This document shows, one piece after another, positions 23,974 to 36,422 of a stretch of DNA of 64,000 nucleotides. The position numbers and the translations under genes are program-made. The stretch comes from Musa acuminata AAA Group. Taxonomy: Eukaryota; Streptophyta; Magnoliopsida; Zingiberales; Musaceae. Location: the NCBI RefSeq assembly GCF_036884655.1, contig NC_088344.1, positions 36,616,501-36,680,500 on the forward strand. The letters are read 5' to 3'. How positions within the stretch are numbered: position 1 is the first letter of the stretch; every line of letters starts with the position of its first letter. The notes under the pieces were generated by a model. That model saw nothing but the letters and a program-made list of their open reading frames with translations. It did no database searches and had not been told where the DNA came from.

Positions 23974-26900
23974 CTACTGCCGAGCCGAGCTCAGCTCCTC
24001 GGATGCACATCTGGAGAGTAGGCCTAGTGATTCAGCAATACTTTTGACTTCTGCGATCATCGCAACCACATCATTGAGCTTGTTCACAGCTGAACCCACA
24101 CCCTGCACTCAGAGAAAATAGCAGTCTCCCATTATGTATGACATTTCAGATGATTCATTGCTAAACAAGATCAAGTCTCATCAAATTTCCCCATGATGAT
24201 ATCCTATTCGGTAAGAATGCTGTGTCTAAAAGCTTTAGCAGAGCAGGCAAAGCAAATCTCTTATTCCAAAACTCAAATTGAGTTGATTCAAACAATAAGA
24301 TGTTTGATGTTTGTTTGCTTATCAGACACTTAAAAAGCTATTGGGTTGTATGCAATTCATTCTCTCTCAGGAAATAATAAGCAAGAAAAAGCACAGTAAA
24401 CTCAAAACTATCACAAAAACAGAAAGAAATAATATGCATACCACTCCTGCTGCTCCTGCTGTTAAGGCCATCGGTGCTGTAACAGCACTTAATCCAGATG
24501 AGCACATAACTGGAATTTTGACTGCTCGATAAATGGAATATGCAGCCGCTAGTGTTGGTGTTGCCTAATGTCAAACAGTAAAATAATAATCAAATTGTGT
24601 TAATACAATACCGGAGAAGTCATGGAATCGAATAAGTCTAGTCTTCATCCAACCTATAAATGTTTTATTCATTCATATGCAAAAATCCTTTCTAATTTTG
24701 TTTATGAGTTAAAAAGATGTATATCGACAAGATCATACACCTGGATAAAAAATAAATCAGCGAATTTGAAGAATAAAATTACTACAGTATGTGAATAAGA
24801 ATTCAAACTTCAGCGGTGACAAACATTGGTCACCCGGTTTCACTGAGACTAGCTATCGACAAGAAGCAGTGCATATCCGAGAGAACACTGTTATACCTTC
24901 TCGATCAGACCAAGGACACCAGGTTTCGATGGACTAGAGTATTTCCCTCCTTCGGTTTGAATTATATCAGCACCTTCCTGTTCCAGTAACTCAGCTAGCT
25001 TCACCTGTTATATAATCAAAACCAAAAAAAATGTAAGAAGAATATATCTCTTATGTTAAAATCTGATTTCTTAAGTGCATAGCACAGCATGAGCTACCTG
25101 ATCAGGGAGATTTAGCATATGAGGCACAGTTACAGATAGTGTAACAGATGGAAGAATTCTTCTTGCATCCCTTGCTAGCTTTAGAATCTGACAATTCACC
25201 AGAAAGCATAATAAAGGAAATAAAAACAGATTCAATGCAATAATGAGAAAGTAAGAAACTTATCTTTTATGGACCCATGTAATCTCTAGAGAAGTTGAAA
25301 GAATATAGGAAACTACAGTAAAATCAGTAGCTACTAGTCACTATTAAACCATAAAACTTGAGCTTAAAGCTTACAAATTGACTCCAATAGACAATTATCC
25401 TCTATTTCAGCAGTGTGGCTTCTAAATATAAGTTGAGACTGATTAGCTTCTAAGTATAAGTTGAGACTGATTAGCAAATTTGACTCTCTTACATAGTATG
25501 ACCACAATGAGGTACTAATAATCTGATATGGAATGAGCAAATGCGATACGAATCATTCATGTCCTGGAATTATGCATCTCTTCAAGCATCGATCTCATTA
25601 TAAAAAAAAACCAGAAGGGCATAAAGCAGTCAGCATATCGGTGCTTATAAAATTCTGCCAGATAAAATTATAATTTGCACAAAAAGAAATCCTTCACATA
25701 GAAGTTAAGCATAGATGAAGTTTATTACTATGATAGTTGAATATTAAGCCATGTTCAAACTGTTCGAAACAAAAAATAAAAGAATAATACCCTAATGATT
25801 GTTTCATTGAACATGCTATCTTGAGGAGCTTAGAAAGAAAACATGGAAACAAATGCTCGATGGTGACGGTTCTGCATACCTGCTCGGAGGAGAACTGAAT
25901 ACCCATCTCATAAAACGAATCATAATTACCAATTTCGACCTGTGTACACCAGAAACTTCTAATTGTATCAGAAACAAACAGATGAGATTTTATGCAAATG
26001 CTTGGTCTCTAAATTAATAATCCAAACCATTTGGGCGCCTGCTTCCACTGCAGGAGGAAACGCTAGAGGATCTACTGAGGAGACACAGATCTGCCAAAAT
26101 ATAATTTTCTTAGAAAGAAGAGTTGAAGTAGCTGATCAAATATATTTCACATAGCAGAATGAGTACATTAATATTACATCCATTAAGCAAATATTCCATA
26201 TCTAATCTTCCTTAACCTATTTGCAAATTCTCCTTTTGTTTTACCTTTCCAAATTCCAGCACCTGGAGAACATTTCAGTGCAATTTGATACTTAACAATA
26301 GGGAAATAGGACAGTCTAATTTTTCACTATGAGGATTTACTTATAATTGCTCTGGTCATAATATCAACTCATCTATGTCTTGTTTAGGACAGTATTGTAC
26401 TTTTACTTAATTTCAAATAAAACTGGATTGACAAGAACAATGTTAAAATATAACTAGCAATTTCAACAGCCATCTTGAAACATTATAGCTTGTTTATGGA
26501 CACAAGAATCTCGAAGTATACTTACCATATTTGTCTCAGGCTTCCTATATGACAAATAGACCACTTAATGCTCATTAGGAAGGAAGGAGAGATATTTATA
26601 ATTGGCTCAATAATATCAAGTCCAGAGTGCCCACAAATGCATTGACTGAGCCCCTATGCAAGTGATGAACATTCTTCCCAGTTCATAAACATAATACAGA
26701 ACAATACACTCCTACAACTAAAGATCAGAGAGTTGAGGGCTGATTTTTCTTCCTTAATTAAGATATGGCACACATCGATGTGCATACATACTCATGCATC
26801 AGACTACCAACAACCACCAACTCTTTCAAGATCTAAACAAAGAAGTATAAATCAAAGATAATGATCCTAAACAGGTGAAAAGTAGAAAAACTAAGCCGCA

Positions 26901-27452
26901 GGAGTTGCTTATAAATTCCAAAAGATTTACCGGCAGAGAGGTCAAGCCCAAAGCAAGCTTCACCAATTCCTGGTCACAGGCTATATCAACATGCGTAGCA
27001 CCCCCCTGTCATTTACGCAGGAAACAGAACATATAATTTACATGGGTTCGAGGCAAAGAGAGACCAGATAGTTCAGTACACACACCTTCTCCGCAGCTAT
27101 AACCACGGAGGCCACCTTGTCTTTGTCGAAGTTTTGGAGTCCTGAGATGATCTGCAGAAGAGAACCAACCAAATCACTCGGCACAGAGAACAGAGGCACC
27201 GAAGAGGCTTCAAGAGCAGACCTTCAGAGCTCTCCTCTGGCGGAAGTCTCTGAGGACGGACTCCTTCACTGTCGAAGCCGAGGCTCTCGTGGTGAACGAA
27301 GGCCAACGTTTTAGTTGGCGTCGGCCAGCGCGTGATGCCTGCCGCAGATGGAGGACGGGGTCAGCGCGGCCATGGAGCTGACCAGAGGCGCTTTGTTTGG
27401 CTGCAGGGCACAATGGCATCGGAAGGACTCCCGTCGCTGCTCCATGCGCCAT
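23974..27452 (-). CDS. Ycf23 family protein (DUF561), plastid-targeted
   Basis: Nine exons on the minus strand: 27452-27222, 27151-27086, 27005-26931, 26090-26028, 25939-25880, 25187-25098, 25004-24897, 24564-24442 and 24102-23974; 314 residues, every junction phase 0. Family blocks in order: RDFRQRRALK-IISGLQNFDK, GGATHVDIACD, ICVSSVDP, VEIGNYDSFYEMG, LSVTVPHMLNL, GADIIQTEGG, VMCSSGLSAVTAPMAL and GVGVGSAVNKLNDVVAM. The fold resembles a TIM-barrel phosphate binder; the biochemical role is unknown. Residues 1-55, rich in Ala, Arg and Ser, look like a chloroplast transit peptide. Ycf23 is plastid-encoded in red algae and nuclear in land plants. The first donor is a weak GTCTGC. The ATG at 27452 is the only suitable start in frame. 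Confidence 0.92.
25418..25473. repeat. 28-bp tandem duplication in a Ycf23 intron
   Basis: GCTTCTAAATATAAGTTGAG... at 25418-25445 is repeated with a single substitution at 25446-25473. It lies inside the intron between exons 5 and 6 and should not affect the protein. Confidence 0.9.
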
Positions 27453-28038
27453 TCCCTTGGAGATAAGGCTCTCCGCCTTTACTTATAGGCCAGGAAAACA
27501 TCATCAAATGAATGGCGCACGAATCTTGAAGCCCTTTTATACCGTTTACGATTCGTGCAGGCAATCCCACAGAACCAAAACGCTTTCAAAGAAGTGCCTG
27601 CGTTGGCTGCTGTCACGTCCAATACAATACGATCGTTCAACGATGTGCTTTAGCTTCGTCTTAAATGGTGTGTTTCTCGTGACGAGAGAAGAGGAAGATA
27701 ACATCTTCTTCAACATTAGGCACGCTATGGGGGGAGCAAGCGGTTCTTACAAACACATGGTAAGATTCATTACCATCTCCGTCGTAAAAGAGTGCAACGT
27801 GAAGTCAAGAAACCAAACGAACACATGGACGGACACAAGACGCAGTAAGAAGTCTCCACCGCTCGGCTTATGCCGGAGGTTTCGGTTTGCGATCGCGCCG
27901 CTGCTCCGTCCGCTGTGCTGCCCACGTCCCTCTCCCTCTTCGGCGAAGAACACAAAAAGACGAGGAAAAAGAGAGAGAAGATTTAGTTTGTGTTGAAGGG
28001 AAGGAAGACACGACAGTAGTCATGCTCAAAGCGAAGGA
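27453..28038. other. Spacer between two minus-strand genes
   Basis: It contains the promoter of the Ycf23 gene and the 3' flank of the small membrane protein gene. The 199-codon open frame on the plus strand (27397-27996) has no family character and overlaps the Ycf23 first exon, so it is treated as chance. Confidence 0.5.
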
Positions 28039-28266
28039 TTAGAGGTGGCAGCCGCAGCAGAGGTAGAAGCAGCAGAGGGCGCCCACGAGGAGGACGGCCT
28101 CGAGGCAGTAGAGGATGCTGAAGAGGAGGTCGTCGAGGAAGGAGAAGCGGAGGTTGGGGCGCTTCCACCGCCAGCAGTTGGCGAAGCGGAGCTTCCACGG
28201 CCAGCGGCATCCCCTACCGCCGTTCAGCTTCCGGAGCCAACTTCCTCCGCCGGGCTCGGCCGCCAT
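28039..28266 (-). CDS. Small Cys-rich single-membrane-segment protein
   Basis: A 75-residue protein without introns. The N-terminal half is basic and Trp-rich (RWPWKLRFANCWRWKR). A hydrophobic segment at about 43-66 (LLFSILYCLEAVLLVGALCC) is followed by the tail FYLCCGCHL. The layout suggests a short tail-anchored membrane protein with a Cys cluster that could be palmitoylated or bind metal. I remember similar short plant proteins ending in CCGCHL but cannot name a function. I chose the internal ATG at 28266 because the 22 upstream residues of the frame look like leader. Base composition is GC-rich against AT-rich flanks, which supports coding. Confidence 0.6.
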   Translation of the reverse strand: MAAEPGGGSWLRKLNGGRGCRWPWKLRFANCWRWKRPNLRFSFLDDLLFSILYCLEAVLLVGALCCFYLCCGCHL

Positions 28267-29310
28267 CCTCCCCTTTCGCAACAAGCAGCGGTGGGTCTCT
28301 CTTCCCCTTTCACCGTGACCGAGGAATCGCAAAGTGGATGGGAGGCAGGACGGCGTCCGGGAGTTGTTGGGGGCGGGAGTCTATTTAGAGGAAGAGGAGC
28401 AGAGGATGCGTCGGGAAGTACGCATCCGTTGGTTTGCGGTGACAGAGAATGAGAGCGCAGATGGTTGATTATAAGTCGTCCGATATTGTTTTGACGGTGA
28501 TGATGACATTGTTTGTGGACATAAGTCATCCAAACGAGTGTATCTATTTTTAATAGGGAAATTAACCTTAAAAAAAAAACCTCCACTTATTATATTGGAA
28601 AAAATTTTAGATGCTAATTTTACTTTATATTTCCGATTATTTTCTCAAAGCTTTCTAAATCAATTTTGATGACGAAATCAATCGATCGATATTTATCCAT
28701 TTACGAAGGAAAAAAAAATCCTCTGATAATTTCTAAATAGAAAGGTGTCACCCCATAAAAACGAATTAACATTGGCTGTTTTAGGTAAATTAACCTAATA
28801 AAAATAAAATAAGGAAAAAAAATAGGTGTCATCACAAAATATTCCTTTTTTAATCAAATGTCTACCATTCCCAAATCACCTTCAAATTTATAAGAAACAC
28901 AATACTAATTAATTTAAGGAATCCACTGATTTCACTTCAACCCAAATCATTCTTGTCTTCTTGATGCATGAACAATCTAGTTTGCATTGTATTTGAATAA
29001 AATTGATTAGTCTAAAAATATTTTACACATATAATAAGTTATCACACGATATATCGAAGAGGAAGAAATAAATAAATACAGAAAAAAGAGAAAAAAATTA
29101 TTGGTTGAATATTAAAAATCTGGACAGTAGATATGAAATATTCATTTTTATAAATATAAAAGACTATCAATCAAGAATATGAAGAATTATTCTTCAAATC
29201 AAATCAAAATTATTTAAGATCATTATATGATGTCATTATAATTTTTTTTCTTATAATCGAATTTATGAAAGGGGATAGAATATTATAATAAATTGAGTTG
29301 TTTTAGTGAT

Positions 29311-29356
<46 letters not shown>

Positions 29357-29465
29357 TCAATTATTATTTTTCTATTCTTAACAATCTAATATTGTTTCAC
29401 AAAAATCTATTGCATTTTGGATTACAATTATTATTTTCCTATCTTTCTGTCGAAAAAATGGCTCA
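28267..29465. other. Intergenic, very AT-rich after 28500; (TA)n at 29314-29353
   Basis: The first 200 bp are GC-rich leader and promoter of the small membrane protein gene. The rest is AT-rich spacer with a 40-bp TA tract. No gene was seen. Confidence 0.6.
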
Positions 29466-30006
29466 TGTTGGTGTAAACAACTTTAAGTCGTGGCCTCAGG
29501 ACCGACGCGGCTTGATTCGGGTCCGAATGACGGGGATCTTCCTGGGACGCTCCTCCCGACTGCTGAGGTTGCCGATCACGATGTTCCGATTGGGACGAGA
29601 TCGTCGTTTCCACCGGGAGAGAACCCCCGCCTGCGCCTTTAGTGGACGACCTTCGCCTTCGCACCTACACAAAGGTCGGGTCGGGGAGCTCAACCTGACC
29701 CCTCCAACGATCAAGTTAGTAGATGGTCCTCGGGGATTTTTCCTCCTCCTTCTCTCCCTCTCGTGCGCGAGGGTTTTTATAGTGAGAATTATCGTTGCAT
29801 GATGTGCCTGCCCGCAGGGAGCATGATCGTACTTCTGGTAGCGTCTGATATTGCCGTTGGCGTGACGTGGGGGATCGAGCCTGAACACGATGTTAATGTG
29901 CCTTGGTAGGCGTTCCGGTCCGCGTTGACCGGGTGCCTCAAGACGTGATGCGCCACCTAGTGCAGCTGATGTCACGTGAGTCTTATCGTAATTATTACCC
30001 ACATCA
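29466..30006 (-). mobile_element. Solo LTR (Ty3/gypsy type), minus orientation
   Basis: On the minus strand the block begins TGATGTGGGTAATAATTACG and ends GTTTACACCAACA, with a CTATAAAAACCCTCGCG TATA region inside. It is 541 bp, bounded by TG and CA and flanked by GCTCA (29461-29465) and GCTCC (30007-30011), a 4-of-5 target duplication. It is a diverged relative of the LTR at 33110-33678: both share the sequence around the TATA box, a GATCGTTGGAGGGGTCAGGTT-like block and the terminus. The 168-codon open frame inside is not a gene. Confidence 0.85.
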
Positions 30007-32023
30007 GCTCCCTAAATAAATCTCATCGTGTTGTGTCTCCCACTGTTCCATTCTTCGTCGACGTTCAACCACAGTGGGCGATCTCTCAGTGCACTCGGAA
30101 CGCCAAGCAAGGAGGCATAAAAGAAGTGGTCACTTTGTGAAAGGAAGAGGCGACAGCAACCGCCGCTGTGTTCTTTCGTCTCTGCTTTCTGGTCTTCCCC
30201 TCAGCTAATATTACCTGATAAGACGGAGGGAAATGGAGTAGCTTTTGCTGCTCCCGAGATCTTCTGGTGGTCATGTACGACAACGTCTAAAGACGAACTC
30301 ATCTCCATGTTTCGCTGCCTCTTGTCTCGGATTCAAGCAACAGTCTGCAGCCCCAAGTCCATCCACCGGCACTCATGAGCGATAGAATCTGCATATGCAT
30401 GTGCTCTCTCCCTCTCTCTCTTCATCCATTGTGAGCTGCAGTATCGTTTGTATCTAAATGGTAGTAGAGTTCTTGGTAAGGTCATTAGATGCCTATAAAC
30501 TGGCCCCGAAGCTTTCAATGGAGACGATAAACCTTGTATGTGAGTGCGGCAGGGTGCAGGTTGGGACTCTCGCAAGAAGATGTCCAAGCTGTGATCCCAT
30601 CGGACGAATAAACCCGGAGCTAAATGGGCTGAGATCCATTGCTTTTGAGCCAATTGCCTCCACATTAGGCCTGGTCAAACCGATTGACCCAATTTCGAAC
30701 CCATCTGCCTCGTGACGACCCAAACTTGTAGCTCTTACGATGGCAACGCTTATATCTCAAACACTAGTTTAGTAGTGTGCAAAATAAATATAGTCTCGAG
30801 AAGTGAAAACTCAAAGAAAAGCTTAGTTTCGAGACGATAGACATCCTAACGATTAAGCCACATCGTACGCAATTATGAGGTTATGAGTTTGGATCCTGTA
30901 ATGAACCCAACTTTTCTGTTGCCAATGTAGGAAATGTGAAATCAAATGGCACCAAAGCATTTCAACTTTCATGCACATTGATCGATGATGTTGTACACAA
31001 TTGAACGCTCATAATTCAGGGGGTGCAGTGTGAAATCAGTGGTTGAGACTTGCAGTGAGTCTGTCTTCCTCCAATCGTCAGAAGAAGACGAGCGAGTCAA
31101 AAAGCACACCACCAGCTATCCTTATAATATTGATGTCTCTAACGATCTTTTGACGTGCGTTATGGAAGCTTGTGCAACGATGAATGGATGGACAACCAAA
31201 TCCCCTAAAGAAATGGCCTATGGCTTGTTATATGAATGAATCACATGAAGTAGGGACCCGTTTCCTGTGCCAATTGGTTCCATGCAGCAAATGATGTCAA
31301 CTATAATGATTAAAGAGAGACAGAGAGGAAGAAGAAGAAAGGAAACTCCATCCACCTTGCTCTTGTCAGGGCTCAGCTGTTCCCAAGGAAAGAGGTGGAC
31401 GTTTGCAAAGCTCAGTTGGATTGCTTGCATCCACCCCTCTCTCTCTCTCTCTCTTTTCAGCTTCTCCATGACTGCTTACGAAAACCAAGCCTTCAGTTCT
31501 TGGAGTAGAGAGTGTAGTTTCTGAGAAAAGGCATCTCCAGTCTCCAGCAAGAACAACAGTGCAAAGGTTTTGTGAACATCCAATCCAATTCACCTGCCAA
31601 ATAACCAGTCCAATCTTGAAGAGCCTAATTGAAACTAAGATCTAACTACGGTCTGTTCTGATTGCAATGTGGTCCAAGCATCGTTGACATCCCCAAAAAC
31701 ATAGAAACGTTTGTGTCAGCTTCAATTCTAAGCTTCGATGTAGCAAAACTAGCAGCAGTAAATGCATGGAAAGGAAGAGAAGACAAATCGAGCAGCTGAT
31801 AACCGTCTCAGAGATTGCTGGCTTTGGAGGAGCCACACACGATACTGGTGCAGAGCAGGTGGCATTGACGTCGAACCCATCGATTCACCTCTCATTCCTT
31901 CTCCTCCACGCAAAGGACTCACTGTTGCCGTCGCTGTGCTGACCTTACCGCCGATGGTGACGGCCCCCAACCAAATACCAAACCCCACCAACCAGGCGAC
32001 TCTTCCAAGTCAGTCAACAATCT

Positions 32024-32064
<41 letters not shown>

Positions 32065-33109
32065 AAAGGAGGTCTGAGAGAGAGAATAGACGTAGAGCCC
32101 ACGCAACTGCTCCATGCACAATGAATACACCGCAATAACGTCAACGTTGTCACACGGATGATTTCTCGTTCATTTGCCGCATGTTTCCAGCAGTCGATCG
32201 TGGATGCAATTTCAAACAGGTTGCCGATGATGAATCTATCCATTGGACGGATAGAAAGGTGATTGAAAACTCCATCCATGTCTCTCCATCATTTCATTCA
32301 AATCTACGTAGATTGAACAGTACGTATTGTCAAATGTTATTTACATTAGAGAAGAATTCAGAAAAACTTGCACCATCGATTTTTATAAGATGTGATAATA
32401 ATATAACACTAAGTGAAATCTAACGAGTAGTGTAAACATCCATCCTATATGAGTGATGAAGAAAGCAGTATGATTATTAGGCACAAACGTACAAAGTCAA
32501 ATGTCATGAATGGAATACGGAGACGAAACAACGTTGGCACACGATGTTTGATGCCCTTTGACTATCCTATTTGGTCGAGCCAATTGTCGTGATGATTGGC
32601 TCACAAGTTGGTCGAGGTTAGGTTCGATTTAGACGCATCTCAATGTTGTTAGGTTTCAATCAAATCGATTCAGTTTTCGTGTCATTATTCTAAACCCAAG
32701 TCATCGATCACATCCAACCTTCCTTTTCTTCCCCAATGGAAATAACACCATGCTCTATCCATGATTCTATTCTAGACACAAAGAAAAAGGATGTCAGGTG
32801 TGATAAGAATGGCATAATCCACTATGAAATGATTTGGATACCGTAAGACTACCGTTTGCTCCCATAAATGTAAGATATAATAGAGGTGTTAGTTGAAGAG
32901 GCCAAATCATTCTCCCCACCCACTTGACATGTTGATATCGATGCAAGAGTAAGCATGATGTAGCGTAATACAAAAGATAAAATTGGTCATATAAGCGATC
33001 GTTATATCGAATCGATTATGCCGATAGCTATTATGCTAGGTCGATTACATTTACCATCATCATGTTAGATATGCCATGTCAACCATTGTTATCTTAGACT
33101 AGTCATATC
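30007..33109. other. Spacer between two solo LTRs
   Basis: It contains a short CT tract (about 31437-31454), a (CT)17 tract (32029-32063) and a possible tRNA-like SINE fragment near 30810-30920. Several short open frames show no domain or splice structure. No gene can be supported. Confidence 0.5.
32029..32063. repeat. (CT)n microsatellite
   Basis: An uninterrupted CT run of 35 bp; GA-rich on the minus strand. The Ser-Leu and Arg-Glu open frames across it are artefacts. Confidence 0.95.
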
Positions 33110-33678
33110 TGAGGGCGATAATAGCGATGAAACAGCGGGTTAACATCAGTTACGCCCGGATGACGCCTTGCGTCTCGGTTGACCTGGCACTTGAGGCAGA
33201 TCAAGACGACGACCGGAGCATGCCACGTCCTACGCAAGACCAGTCCTTTATGCCACGCCAACACCGGTGTCAGACGTTACCAGGAGTACGATCCTACTCC
33301 ATACAAGCGGGTACATCAGGCAATAGTAAGCTTCCTTATAAAAACCCTCGCGTTCGGCTCGAGGGGAGGAGATTGGGGGGAAGAGGGAAAAACAAAGACA
33401 AAAAACCTCCTGTGACTATCCATTGACTTGATCGTCGGAGGGGTCAGGTTGAGCTTCCTGACCCGACCTGTGTGCAGGGACGAAGACGGAGCGCCTCCCA
33501 CTGCGTTTCTGGGCGAGGAGTTTCCAACCAGAGGGGACGGTTGTCCTGTCGGGATCGAACCACCGCAGTCGACCACCTCAGCGATCTCCGGGGTCGTCCA
33601 GGAAGATCCTCAATCATTCGGACCCGAACCCGACCATGTTGGTCGAGAGGCCACGGCTTAAAGTTGTTGACACCAACA
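33110..33678 (+). mobile_element. Solo LTR (Ty3/gypsy type) with perfect target duplication
   Basis: A 569-bp block starts TGAGGGCGATAATAGCG and ends GTTGACACCAACA. It is flanked by identical ATATC at 33105-33109 and 33679-33683. A promoter-like CTTATAAAAACCCTCGCG lies near 33334 and the GTGTGCAGGGACGAAG motif near 33471. It belongs to the same family as the LTR at 29466 but in the opposite orientation and with a different target duplication, so the two are independent insertions and not the ends of one element. Confidence 0.92.
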
Positions 33679-34989
33679 ATATCAATGATTATTGAGCTAA
33701 ATGATCAAGTGAATGACCTTTGTGTTGAATTTATCGAGAAGCATCAACTATAAATAATATATTATTTTTTCTTTCCTTATCTTTTCGATGGATCATTCTA
33801 TTTCAAACTCTCTAAAAACTTAGGCATCGGAGAACCAATATATTGTTTGGTGGTACTAATTGCCACATATGTCCATCAGGTAGTTCAAAATAGTCAAGAT
33901 TGATTAGGCAACAATCATCAGTTTACCTATCTATAAATTTAGCCCTTCTTAAATAAATCTATATAACAAATTTGAGGATAATTTTCCAAACCAAAACTAT
34001 ATAATACATAGAGCGCATTCTAATCAACTATGATGATCGGGGTAGGTACGCACATCCATCAATTAAATTCAAACCTTAGCACGGTGACACGAGTCCAGCC
34101 GTGGGAAAGCAACCCTTTTATTTCTCTATCATCTTCTTCTAGAAATGGCTGAGATCTAAGCTGATCGTGCATGGATTGTGATCTAGAGAAGATGAGATGA
34201 GTCATGATCGTTTACCTTACGTGTCAGATTTTGATTGAGAGATTCTTTTTCGCCACATCACCTACAAGCCACCGTGGATGCTGCCCAACACGTCTTTGCA
34301 GTTCTAAATCCGTGGCAAATGTTGCGGCTTGCGGGTGACACGGCTCTGTTCACGAACCCAGACACGACGAGTCGGTGACCGAGAAGCTTCGCCGATGTCT
34401 CCCAGCCTCTTTGCGCGTCACCCAAACGTGAGCCTCACTCTCTTTTGGTCGTTGCCAACCCGACACCGAGCCGGAGACAAAAAACGCGTTACTGCGGCCC
34501 CGAGACCGCAACAGTGTCCGCACGTGAACCGCACCGTGAAGCCGGTGGGTTTCACACCACCACCGGGGCTGCCGTCACCGACCGTCTGATGTTTTCCTCG
34601 CCTCGAACTTACCGTCTGCGGCCCCGCCGTCAACCCTCCCACCACCGAGACGGGGGGATCTGACGCCCACACGTCGTCAGCAGCGCGCCGGGTCAGCGCC
34701 CGGTCTCCCACGTGCTGAGGGCTGGTCAAATGCCGGTGCTCCACAACTGGCACGCGTCCGACGAGCCATGGAATTTGACATCGGTATCCCCCACCACGAG
34801 CTCCTCGTGATCGTGGACGAGTCCTCGTCGCCTGCGTAAAACGCCAGCCAAATTATTGCGAAGGGAAGCGATGGATCGAAGCTTATTTATATGCATAGTA
34901 TGAAGGGAGCAACGGAAGAGTCTTCCTCTTTCTCTCTCTCGGACCAACCTCGTCTCCTCTTCGTTTACCACGTCTCTGGCGCACTGTCC
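33679..34989. other. Promoter region of the WRKY gene
   Basis: AT-rich to about 34240, then GC-rich with ACGT-containing motifs. A TTATTTATATG TATA-like sequence is near 34883, about 105 bp before the WRKY start codon. Long open frames on both strands at 34329-34753 reflect high GC and have no family character. Confidence 0.5.
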
Positions 34990-36422
34990 ATGGCTGGAGA
35001 TCAGGGGAGGGAGCATTACCACTTCCTGTTACATGACGAGTTGTCGGCGCTCTTCTCCCAGAAGCCACCGGGCGGCGCAGCAGACCCTGGTCCACGCGGC
35101 TTCCACCTGCAGGCAGTGTCACCGCTCCTGAGCTTCACCGACTTGTTGCATGGCCCGGCTATGGACTACGACTCGCTAGGTAGAGATTTGGGTTTGTCAT
35201 GTTCGGCGCCGTCAGGTGTGGTTGGTTCCGGTGGGACGGCGTCGCGTGAGCTGATGACTGGTGGTAACGACAATGCTCGTTACGGGTGCGGTGGAGGTGC
35301 GACCCCGCTGACACCGAATTCTTCGGTCTCTTCATCGTCCACTGAGGCAGCAGGCGAAGAGGACGGAGAACGGTGTAAGAAGGATCAGCTGAAGCAGGAG
35401 GATGAGGAGGAGGAGGAGGAGCAACAAGCCAAGGATGATGATGACGGGGGCGATACGTCTAAGAAAGTGTGAGTTCTCATGAAAACTGAAAAGTCTCCTC
35501 TTGCCTTTTCCTGCTTTTCACTTTCTGCTCTGCCTAAAGGTTTGATTGTGTTGGACGATGGCAACTTCAATCGTAGATGGGGTTTGGTTTCGCTTTGGGA
35601 TTTTTTCTCTCACTTGTGTGATCTCGACCTCTATGTTTCGACACATTAAGCTTTTTGACTCGAGCCAGCCTTAAGGTCTTGCCTGTTTCTGTTCTTCGAT
35701 CCCAAAGTCTTTCCCTTGAGGTCTTTAGCTTTCGGGGCGCAGCCGGGGATCATCAATGCATGAACATCCAACTATATTCCGACACCGTAGCAGCTGAATC
35801 ATTCGCTTCCTACGGTCTGATCGCTTGAAACTGGATGCAACAGGAATAAAACCAAGAAGAAAGGAGAGAAAAGGCAAAGGCAGCCCCGTTTCGCCTTCGT
35901 GACCAAAAGCGAGGTTGATCATCTCGACGATGGCTACCGGTGGAGGAAATATGGCCAGAAAGCAGTCAAGAACAGCCCTTATCCAAGGTAAGTCAAACCG
36001 TAAGCATGAGAGCTCGTGACATGTTTGGTCGCATCCTTACCGCCGAACCAACATATCTGTACAGAAGCTACTATCGTTGCACGACTCAGAAGTGCCCGGT
36101 GAAGAAGAGGGTGGAGAGGTCCCATCAAGATCCCACGATCGTGATTACCACCTACGAAGGCAAACACAATCATCAGAACCCTGCAACAGCTCGAGGGAGC
36201 ACACACCTGATAGCATCTCTTCCCATGATGTCGACCAGCTTCTGCCAGGAGCTCATGATGCACCAAATCCCGCAACTTAACAGCATCGACACCCAGCAAG
36301 GGAACACGAACCCTAATGTGTTCCTCGCGAGCCTACTGCCTTCGCTCCAGCAGTCTCACTTCCCCGACTACGGTCTCCTGCAGGACATCGTTCCTTCCTT
36401 GGTCGACGGCAGCCAACCATGA
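34990..36422 (+). CDS. WRKY transcription factor, group IIc
   Basis: Three exons: 34990-35468, 35844-35987 and 36065-36422; 326 residues. The single WRKY domain has WRKYGQK at 193-199 and a C-X4-C-X23-H-X-H zinc finger (C213, C218, H242, H244), the group I/IIc pattern; with only one domain this is IIc. The intron after the Arg-208 codon's AG matches the conserved R-type WRKY intron. The domain ([35 protein letters not shown]) is closest from memory to the WRKY28/71/48/23 set; a specific name would be a guess. Exon 1 encodes a Ser- and Gly-rich region and an acidic run ([10 protein letters not shown], about 136-146), followed by a Lys-rich nuclear localisation stretch. Acts in the nucleus on W-boxes. 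An earlier in-frame ATG at 34903 is possible. Confidence 0.92.

Noticed and set aside
27397..27996. 199-codon open frame on the plus strand
   Set aside because: Overlaps the antisense of the Ycf23 first exon and its promoter; no family character or splice structure.
29496..30002. 168-codon open frame on the minus strand and a 136-codon one on the plus strand
   Set aside because: Entirely inside, or across the edge of, a solo LTR defined by its termini and target duplication.
34329..34753. Open frames of 86 and 111 codons on opposite strands upstream of the WRKY gene
   Set aside because: GC-rich promoter sequence with no domain; frames on both strands are open by composition.
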